The position numbers were made by a program, and so were the translations under genes. This document shows positions 6,325 through 12,386 of a stretch of 12,386 nt of DNA, one piece after another; position 1 is the first letter of the stretch, and every line of letters starts with the position of its first letter. The notes below the pieces were generated by a model. The model did not search any database. It was not told where the DNA came from and saw nothing but the letters and a program-made list of their open reading frames with translations. The DNA comes from Methanospirillum hungatei. Lineage in GTDB: Archaea; Halobacteriota; Methanomicrobia; Methanomicrobiales; Methanospirillaceae. The stretch lies in NCBI RefSeq assembly GCF_020216685.1, contig NZ_JAIWNS010000157.1, positions 1 through 12,386 of the forward strand. The letters run 5' to 3'.

Positions 6325-7881
6325 TTATACAACTTCATATTCATAATGCTCAATATTCCGCTCTTTCGGTTCAAAAATAATCCCTACTGCAATTTTTTTC
6401 CTTGAGTCCATCGCATACTTTTCCAGATATCCCCGGTTTTTTATCTGCAGAAGGGGCGAACCATCACCAGATTTATTCATCCCTCTGACTTTAAACTCAA
6501 ATACCCATATTGCTGATTTTGTTTTTACGGTAATATCGATACGACCCTTGTTGGAGGTATCTTCGGGGATAACCTCGTATCCAAGACTTGCAAAAAACGT
6601 GTAGACGACACTGGCATAGTACCCTTCATACCGTGAAATCGGATTATTACGGTACCAGTCATGGGGAATAGCTGCAAACAATGAATGAAATACAGATTTT
6701 AATTGAGATGGCTTACCTGACTCCAGAACATTATATACGGTATCGCGAAGAGGATTTGAATCATATCCACAGAGAAATTCTGATAAAAGAGAATTGAACG
6801 ATGTTCGAACTTCATTATTCGGATATCCAAGCGTACACCAAAAACCCCTGACCGGATCAGAAGACCAGGACTTAATGGTCAGATACCCGGCCTGAAAGAG
6901 TAAACTCTCAGTCCGAATCCGCTCAGGTTCAAAAGATCGGAGGAGATCATCCCCTGCAACCAGGCCATCATATTCAGCCGGAAACCGTGGATTTTTTTGC
7001 CAGAGTGTTATGAGAAAGGTAGGCGTTCCGGTCTCAAACCAGTACGAGCGATAGACCTTTTTCGAGAAGAGAAGAAGGATGTCAAAGGGGTTATACACAG
7101 ACTCACCGGTCCATGAATACCCATTATACCATTTCTTTACTGCATCAGAGTCAAATTGCGAGAGATAATCTGAAAAAACCGTTTCAAGATCTCTTTGTGT
7201 ATACCCGCACAACGGGGAGTATTTTTCATCAAGAGTGATATCATTCAGGTTATTCAGACCAGAGAATATGCCGGTCTTTGAAAACCGTGATACTCCGGTA
7301 AGAAAAACAAAATGCAGATACTCATCAAGGGGTTTGATTGAACTATAAAAATCCTTGAGAATATCACGCATTTTTAACGCAACCGCTGTATTTTCCAGAT
7401 TATCAAGAATTGGTTTGTCATATTCATCGATGAGAATGACAACTTTTCTTTTCGTTCGTAATGCAATATCTTTGACAATATACAGAAGTCTCTCTCCGGG
7501 TGATCCTTCTGTCCGCTCAATCGTGAACTCTTCTTCCCATGAATTGAGGAGGCGATGAAGACGCTGAAGAAGATCATCGGCTGTTTTCGTCGTCCCTCCT
7601 GCATGATCTATCCGGAGAATCGGATAACACGTTGAAAAATCCCAGCCAGCCTTATCTGATGCCAGATATAATCCATTAAATAAATCCCTTTGCCCGGAAA
7701 AAGCACATGCCAGAGTGTCCAGAAAAAGGCTTTTTCCAAACCGGCGGGGGCGTGATAAAAAGTAATATTTTCCTGAAGAAACGAGATCTGCCAGAAATGG
7801 AGTTTTATCAACATATGCATAGCCACCAGTACGTATTTCGGAGAAAGACTGGATACCGATCGGAAGTTTATGGAGTACCAT
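6325..7881 (-). CDS. AAA-ATPase-like protein with C-terminal PD-(D/E)XK nuclease-like domain
   Basis: This 518-residue protein has the two-domain layout known from the AAA-ATPase-like plus DUF1703 (PD-(D/E)XK superfamily) family, which is often present in many copies in some archaea and Bacteroidetes. The start LPIGIQSFSEIRTGGYAYVDKT (6-27) is typical. Walker A is SRPRRFGKS (43-51, Lys50), Walker B is VVILIDEYD (147-155), and LHFVFLTGVSRFSKTGIFS matches the family sensor region. Near the C terminus, RIDITVKTKSAIWVFEFKV contains Asp449, Glu462 and Lys464 in D-x(12)-ExK spacing, followed by LLQIKNRGYLEKY (Gln479), so the nuclease core seems intact. The cellular role of the family is not established; a mobile-element or defence link has been suggested only from its distribution. 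ATG at 7881 follows a TATA element with a leader of about 9 bases and no Shine-Dalgarno. It stands alone between neighbours that are also on the minus strand. Confidence 0.92.
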   Translation of the reverse strand: MVLHKLPIGIQSFSEIRTGGYAYVDKTPFLADLVSSGKYYFLSRPRRFGKSLFLDTLACAFSGQRDLFNGLYLASDKAGWDFSTCYPILRIDHAGGTTKTADDLLQRLHRLLNSWEEEFTIERTEGSPGERLLYIVKDIALRTKRKVVILIDEYDKPILDNLENTAVALKMRDILKDFYSSIKPLDEYLHFVFLTGVSRFSKTGIFSGLNNLNDITLDEKYSPLCGYTQRDLETVFSDYLSQFDSDAVKKWYNGYSWTGESVYNPFDILLLFSKKVYRSYWFETGTPTFLITLWQKNPRFPAEYDGLVAGDDLLRSFEPERIRTESLLFQAGYLTIKSWSSDPVRGFWCTLGYPNNEVRTSFNSLLSEFLCGYDSNPLRDTVYNVLESGKPSQLKSVFHSLFAAIPHDWYRNNPISRYEGYYASVVYTFFASLGYEVIPEDTSNKGRIDITVKTKSAIWVFEFKVRGMNKSGDGSPLLQIKNRGYLEKYAMDSRKKIAVGIIFEPKERNIEHYEYEVV

Positions 7882-7911
7882 GCACGTTATGGATAATATT
7901 GAAGGTATGAG

Positions 7912-7920
7912 AATATATCA
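7912..7920 (-). promoter_or_regulatory. TATA box candidate for the AAA-ATPase/PD-(D/E)XK gene
   Basis: The minus strand reads TGATATATT here, centred about 35 bases before the ATG at 7881. That would start transcription near 7890 and give an almost leaderless mRNA, which agrees with the missing Shine-Dalgarno. Between this element and 8015 nothing else is recognisable. Confidence 0.5.
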
Positions 7921-8015
7921 GCTTGCAATAAAGAACCAGAGCAAACTCCACCATGGATAAACATACACCATTCACAGAACTATAGCATGACCCATCAGGA
8001 CCCAGAACTAGTACT

Positions 8016-8024
8016 TAAAAAAAG
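8016..8024 (-). terminator. T7 terminator after the UPF0182 gene
   Basis: Nine bases beyond the TGA stop (8033-8035), the sense strand carries a run of seven T at 8023-8017, preceded by CCC. No stable stem-loop is apparent. Position and composition fit an archaeal U-tract terminator that separates this gene from the ATPase gene downstream. Confidence 0.5.
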
Positions 8025-8032
8025 GGTATTGG

Positions 8033-10732
8033 TCAGTATCCTGAAACCAACGTCCCTATCCGGTCAACAAACCGTTGGTATTCTCCCAGACTTCCAGAAA
8101 CTAACGCCTGCTGTGCCTGCTTGTACAGACCGGATATCTGAGCGAGGATCGAGGATGACTGATCATTACCGGGTTGTTCCACTCGTTTGGGGATATCCTG
8201 CCTGGTTTGTCTTCCCCCAAAGATGACCTGCAAAGCCTCATTCAGGGTGGGCTGCATCGTCAGTTTATCCCCGTATGAGACAATAACCCGCTGAAGCTGG
8301 GGAAGAGTTCCCTTCTGAGTCGCTTCAAGATAGAGAGGTTCAACATAGAGGAGGGACTGCTCAACCGGAATGATCAGGGTATTCCCTCTGACGACTGATG
8401 ACCCTGCCTGTGACCAGAGCGTAATACTCTGTGAAATCTCGGTATCCTGGTCGATTCTCGCCTCTATCTGCATCGGTCCATAGGTCAGCTCCTGCTTGGA
8501 GAACTGGTATACTATCATCTCCCCATAACGCTCCGGATCACACCTAACCGCCATCCATCCGATAAGATTCTGCTTATTCCTGGGGGTGAAGGGGAGCATG
8601 AGGATGAACTCCTCCCTCTCTTCACCGGGGAGTTTCATGATCACATAATAAGGCTCAAACCGCTGCTGCGTTTTCCGATAGATCTCATCAGGAATGACCC
8701 AGGCATCTTCCCGATTGTAGAAGACACGGGGGTCAGTCATGTGATATATTCCATAGATCTCTGCCTGAATATTGAATAATCCATGGGGATACCGCAAATG
8801 GCTCCGGAGATCATCAGCCATATCATCAACCGGGCGGAACAGACCGGGGAACATCTTTGCATAGGTCTGAATGATCGGGTCGTCAGAATCAACGATGTAG
8901 TACCCGATCTCTCCGGTATATGCATCAACGATTACTTTCACACTATTCCGCACATAATTCATGGATTTTGCTGATAATCCGCCAGTCCTGACCGGTTCAG
9001 AATAGGGATACCGATCTGACGTGGTATATGCATCAATGATCCAGGACAATTTCCCATCGCTCATAACGACATAGGGATCAGAATCATACGTCAGGAAGGG
9101 AGCGATTTTTGAAGTCCTCTCCATGATATTCCGATACAGGTGAAGTTTACTGTCCGGTGTCAGGGAACCTGAGACGAGGAGCTCTACTGATCCCAACTGG
9201 ATGGCATATACGAGCCTGGGAAGAAGGGAGAGTTTTACTCCTGCATCGCCGCCATAAGAACCATAGATATTTTCATCGCCTGATGGGTAATCAAACTCCT
9301 CAGTCCTGGTATTGGTAATACAATAGGGAATGTCTCCTTCACCATAGTAGATCTGTGGATTATCAAGGGTAAGGGACGGAATCGGGGATGAGGGTGGAAT
9401 ATCTTTTACAAAGAATTCAGGAAGGCCATTCGCCGTTATCCGGTCGACCGGGCTCATGACCGCCCCATAGCCATGGGTGTAAACGAGATGACGATTCACC
9501 CAGGTCTGTGCCTGCTGTGGAAGATTATACGAGTTCATCTCACGGGCAGATATATGTACCTGCTTGTAATTGCCATCCAGCCAGTACCGGTCCACATCCA
9601 CATCATTAAACGTGTAATAGGTCCTGAAGAGCTGGAGCTGTTCAAGGGTTGTTTTCATCGGTCTCCAGTCCCAGAGACGGATATTTGAAATCGTGGCATT
9701 ATTATTCCTGATATCTGATTCAGTGAGATTATACCGGACTGGAAATTCCTGTGCGTTGATATGGGCCAGATTGTATCCGTCAAGCGTGCTGTTGATGTTA
9801 TATCCAAGATAGGTTCGTTCAAGATTGAATTCATTCGGTTCGACGATGAGGGTCTGAACCAGGAATCCTGCTCCTGCTGATAGAATAGCGATAACAAAAA
9901 ACCCGCCTATTCCATAGGCAATCATCTCCGGACGCTTTATCTTCTCATTTAAGAGGAAGAGAAGCCCGATAATGAAGGCTATGATGGTCAGGATAGTAAG
10001 TGCAGGAATGGTTATGGTGACATTCGTATATCCTGCACCTATGACCGTCCCTTTTGAGGTATAGAGGATTGAATATCGGTTAAGCCATAAAAATGCTGCA
10101 AGAGTAGTGAAGATGAAGAATAACAGGCAGTTCACCTGGGGAAGAAATCTACCGACGGTATCTTTCCAGGATAATCCGAAAGGAAAGGGCCCGGGCATAT
10201 ACTGGAAAACACCGTATTCATCAATTCTCACACCTGCACGATGAGCAGCATACATCACAGAGGAGATGATGAGAGTGAAGACAAAAAGGGCCAGGAGGTA
10301 CTGAATTAAAATGGTATAGAACGGGAGTGAAAAGATGTAGAAACTGATATCCAGGCCAAACACCGGGTCTGATATCTGGAAAGGAGTCTGATCCAGATAT
10401 GCCAGAATAATCTCCCATGAAGAGGAGAGGGAGAGACCGGTAATTCCTGCTGCAACGGCACAGGCGATCCCTCCAAGATACTGAATCTCTTTTTCAACTC
10501 CGAATGCACCAGCACCAGTCCGGGCGGCAAGGATAACATTTCCATAACTGAAGGCGAAAAAGACCAGTGTACCGATCACAAAGAGGGATGCCGAGGTGAT
10601 CAGGATAGTTAAAAAGACCGGGGAGTATCCGACAGATGCATACCAGAAGAGATCTGAAAGCAGATCGGTAAGCAGAAAAAACACAAAGATAATTGCTGCC
10701 GGTATGAATATCAACAGTTTTCGAAGTCGCAT
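8033..10732 (-). CDS. UPF0182 family integral membrane protein
   Basis: The 899-residue protein is a full-length member of UPF0182, a family of large membrane proteins in actinobacteria, cyanobacteria and methanogens whose function is unknown. The N-terminal third holds about seven transmembrane helices (roughly 5-22, 38-62, 85-103, 136-160, 200-217, 241-261, 271-296). A soluble region of some 600 residues follows, predicted outside the membrane. Family landmarks are visible in order: FWYASVGYSPVFLTIL (29-44), SDPVFGLDISFYIFSLPFY (121-139), VEPNEFNLERTYLGYNI (297-313), then EEFDYPSGDENIYGSYGGDAG, DPYVVMSDGKLSWIIDAYTT and VDAYTGEIGYYIVDSDDPI further on. No interruption is seen. ATG at 10732 is the first plausible start. 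There is no nearby Shine-Dalgarno (an AGGGGGAAG lies about 17 bases upstream, too far). It seems to be transcribed alone. Confidence 0.95.
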   Translation of the reverse strand: MRLRKLLIFIPAAIIFVFFLLTDLLSDLFWYASVGYSPVFLTILITSASLFVIGTLVFFAFSYGNVILAARTGAGAFGVEKEIQYLGGIACAVAAGITGLSLSSSWEIILAYLDQTPFQISDPVFGLDISFYIFSLPFYTILIQYLLALFVFTLIISSVMYAAHRAGVRIDEYGVFQYMPGPFPFGLSWKDTVGRFLPQVNCLLFFIFTTLAAFLWLNRYSILYTSKGTVIGAGYTNVTITIPALTILTIIAFIIGLLFLLNEKIKRPEMIAYGIGGFFVIAILSAGAGFLVQTLIVEPNEFNLERTYLGYNINSTLDGYNLAHINAQEFPVRYNLTESDIRNNNATISNIRLWDWRPMKTTLEQLQLFRTYYTFNDVDVDRYWLDGNYKQVHISAREMNSYNLPQQAQTWVNRHLVYTHGYGAVMSPVDRITANGLPEFFVKDIPPSSPIPSLTLDNPQIYYGEGDIPYCITNTRTEEFDYPSGDENIYGSYGGDAGVKLSLLPRLVYAIQLGSVELLVSGSLTPDSKLHLYRNIMERTSKIAPFLTYDSDPYVVMSDGKLSWIIDAYTTSDRYPYSEPVRTGGLSAKSMNYVRNSVKVIVDAYTGEIGYYIVDSDDPIIQTYAKMFPGLFRPVDDMADDLRSHLRYPHGLFNIQAEIYGIYHMTDPRVFYNREDAWVIPDEIYRKTQQRFEPYYVIMKLPGEEREEFILMLPFTPRNKQNLIGWMAVRCDPERYGEMIVYQFSKQELTYGPMQIEARIDQDTEISQSITLWSQAGSSVVRGNTLIIPVEQSLLYVEPLYLEATQKGTLPQLQRVIVSYGDKLTMQPTLNEALQVIFGGRQTRQDIPKRVEQPGNDQSSSILAQISGLYKQAQQALVSGSLGEYQRFVDRIGTLVSGY

Positions 10733-10821
10733 AATGACGTATGCATCTTCCCCCTGAGATGAAATAAGGTTTTTGGAAAGTCCACTGCCCTGGAGCCAGG
10801 TCAGGGGTACCCTATGCCGGT

Positions 10822-10832
10822 CCTATAAAAAG
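10822..10832 (-). promoter_or_regulatory. TATA box candidate for the UPF0182 gene
   Basis: The minus strand has CTTTTTATAGG, the most TATA-like element in the 190-base gap. It would start transcription near 10800 and leave a leader of about 70 bases. A weaker element, AACCTTATTTC near 10767, would give a leader close to zero. Short perfect palindromes lie just downstream (GGGTACCC at 10805-10812 and CCTGG-AG-CCAGG at 10789-10800), but I have no evidence that they are functional. Confidence 0.4.
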
Positions 10833-10903
10833 ATCAAGTGATTACCGGGAACAACTCCATCTCGTCACAGCACAACAGAATCATCATGTTCCCATGTAAT
10901 CCC

Positions 10904-10920
10904 AATAGAAAAGAGAGATA
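10904..10920 (-). terminator. Pyrimidine-tract terminator after the subtilase gene
   Basis: Directly beyond the TGA stop (10923-10925), the sense strand reads TATCTCTCTTTTCTATT. It shares the CTCTCTTTT core with the tract after the S9 peptidase gene. No hairpin is visible. Confidence 0.45.
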
Positions 10921-10922
10921 TG

Positions 10923-12386
10923 TCAGGGAATGGATCCCTGTCCGTTCATCAGGATCCAGTACCCCTGATAGGGGACTAATGGCCGGTTATCACTGGTATT
11001 GCTATAGTGTTCACGAAGGATTGGCTCATCATACCATTGGAGTGATGCATTATATCCGGTAACCATTGTCCAGTTATTGCCTAGACAGGCAAGAGCATCT
11101 CTAGCAGGAACCGGGACTTCTGACAGTAATCCGAAAAGGTTCCATCCATCTTTAAGATCCTTTCTGATGGACGGATCTGGCTGAAACCTTAACGAAACAT
11201 CCATCGAAGAGAGACTGTAAATCCAGTACCCGTTCAGAGGCCTGATTATGTCAGTCTCGTTCACTCTCACATACCCAGTCTTTGGATCATACGAATAGAG
11301 AGCATGCCCCCCGCTTGGAACCTGTGAAAAGATACTGGCCGTATCAAACCCCGTTTCCAGGGCATCAGGAACTGATATCTGATTCCATCCGGGCCTCAGC
11401 GATAGAACCCCGGCATCAGGACCCGGCGTATACCTGATCGCGAGAGATGCATTGATCCTCCCTTCGGAGAGTGTTTTTCCTTTCAATCCATCTTTCAGAT
11501 CAACTGTCTGTATGAGAACCTCTCTCAGCTCTGCAGGAGTCAGATTCTGGTGTTCTGACTTGACAAGACCGGCAACACCTGCAACGAAAGGAGCAGCCAT
11601 TGATGTCCCGCTCACATATCGATATGAGGGAGTATATGCTTCTGTTTTATTCGAAAACCGTACATCATCTATCCATAATTGGAGTGTCTTATTCATCCCT
11701 TCAAGGGGGTACTGCTCCTGAATGATAAACCGCACTAAAATATCAGAATCCCTCATATCATCAGGGATATCACACCGGATGTCATCAAAACTTAAAAATG
11801 CCCCGGCCCATTCACCAATCCGCTTCCAGTTGAATTTTTTATCCACACAGGCATCGACGGATAATTTCGTAAATGTTGGCCAGAGTATTACCCCTTCACA
11901 ACTGAATATCAGTTCCGGCCTGGAATACCCGGAAATATTCACCGGTGTATGAAGCACCAGATAGTTCTGAAGGGACGGATTTTGAAATGTAAGATTTACG
12001 CACACACTGGAGGGAGAGGTGTTATATTTCTGGTGATCCAAATGCCAGTCCCCGATGTATGACCAGTTTGCAAGAGAGTCAAAGGAGTCATGCCAGAAGA
12101 CATCAGACTCGAACTGACCTTTCCAGGTGCTGTAGATATCGACACCCGGAGCAGCGACATCAACAGATTTTGCCCCATAATTTGAAAAGTCAGCAAGGTT
12201 ATCAGACGGGCTGGTTGCAGCAACAGAGATGACATTGGGGAGATCATACGAGGCTGGATAGTAGGGATGCTTATCGATGTCAGTCTCTGAATTTCCTGCA
12301 GCACACACAAACAATGCATCCGTACTGGCAATAACCTCCTCAAGTGCCCGGCTGGGTTTTTCTTCACCCCAGGAACAACTCATGAT
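10923..12386 (-). CDS. Secreted subtilisin-like (S8) serine peptidase, 5' end outside the window
   Basis: The frame is open to the window edge; the first visible codons read I-M-S-C-S-W-G, matching the internal VINMSWG-type segment of subtilases, so that Met is not the start. The catalytic Asp and His therefore lie outside. Counting that Met as 1, the oxyanion-hole Asn is Asn31 in CAAGNSE and the nucleophile is Ser261 in SGTSMAAPFVAGVAGL. APGVDIYSTW (78-87) and YRYVSGTS should be nearly adjacent, but about 165 residues (88-254) are inserted between them. The insert looks like a beta-sandwich (FDSLANW...GDWHLDH...LWIDDVRFSN). After the protease come two modules, about 325-390 and 407-482, each with a GWN start and a GYWI end, seen in archaeal surface proteins. 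No C-terminal anchor is visible. It probably degrades proteins at or beyond the cell surface. The next gene lies 190 bases downstream. Confidence 0.92.
   Translation of the reverse strand: MMSCSWGEEKPSRALEEVIASTDALFVCAAGNSETDIDKHPYYPASYDLPNVISVAATSPSDNLADFSNYGAKSVDVAAPGVDIYSTWKGQFESDVFWHDSFDSLANWSYIGDWHLDHQKYNTSPSSVCVNLTFQNPSLQNYLVLHTPVNISGYSRPELIFSCEGVILWPTFTKLSVDACVDKKFNWKRIGEWAGAFLSFDDIRCDIPDDMRDSDILVRFIIQEQYPLEGMNKTLQLWIDDVRFSNKTEAYTPSYRYVSGTSMAAPFVAGVAGLVKSEHQNLTPAELREVLIQTVDLKDGLKGKTLSEGRINASLAIRYTPGPDAGVLSLRPGWNQISVPDALETGFDTASIFSQVPSGGHALYSYDPKTGYVRVNETDIIRPLNGYWIYSLSSMDVSLRFQPDPSIRKDLKDGWNLFGLLSEVPVPARDALACLGNNWTMVTGYNASLQWYDEPILREHYSNTSDNRPLVPYQGYWILMNGQGSIP

Noticed and set aside
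10789..10812. Two short palindromes (CCTGG-AG-CCAGG and GGGTACCC) before the UPF0182 gene
   Set aside because: They are short, the loop of the first is too small for a hairpin, and they lie downstream of the likely promoter; not enough to call an operator.
1..12386. tRNA or rRNA genes, CRISPR arrays, insertion sequences, att sites
   Set aside because: I looked for regularly spaced repeats, terminal inverted repeats, transposase motifs and cloverleaf-like segments and found none.

Overview
The window looks like chromosomal DNA from a methanogenic euryarchaeon, most likely a Methanospirillum-like member of the Methanomicrobiales. This is an inference. It rests on the protein mix (a UPF0182 giant membrane protein, an AAA-ATPase-like/PD-(D/E)XK protein, secreted S8 and S9 peptidases and an NMT1/SsuA-type ABC system), on TATA-like promoters with short or absent leaders, and on pyrimidine tracts directly after stop codons. 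No rRNA, tRNA, CRISPR array or insertion sequence was seen. Every convincing gene lies on the minus strand, so transcription runs from high to low coordinates.

Layout in transcription order. (a) 12386-10923: the C-terminal two thirds of a secreted subtilase (S8) whose 5' end is outside the window. It carries a large insertion in the catalytic domain and two C-terminal GYW-type modules. (b) 10732-8033: a complete UPF0182 membrane protein. (c) 7881-6325: a stand-alone AAA-ATPase-like protein with a C-terminal PD-(D/E)XK nuclease-like domain. (d) 6083-4047: an exported S9 prolyl-oligopeptidase-family peptidase. (e) 3975-1245: an overlapping ABC transporter operon (substrate-binding protein, permease, ATPase) of the nitrate/sulfonate/taurine-type class, with a truncated family-3 binding-protein fragment (1261-941) coupled to its 3' end. 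(f) 745-266: a RidA-family protein with an N-terminal membrane anchor. (g) 1-265: little beyond a doubtful short plus-strand reading frame.

The most unusual object is the ABC substrate-binding protein. Its two halves are in reversed order: the part that normally forms the C-terminal half comes first, directly after the membrane anchor, and the normal N-terminal half comes last. The protein ends at about the point in the fold where its own N-terminal half begins, as expected of a circular permutation. An 18-bp near-palindrome on a TATA-like core lies just upstream of this operon and is a good operator candidate.

The two secreted peptidases could supply peptides at the cell surface, but nothing in the sequence ties their function to the transporter. 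Apart from the ABC operon the genes appear to be separately transcribed. All gaps between genes are under 300 bases. They hold TATA-like elements, pyrimidine or T tracts, or nothing recognisable.
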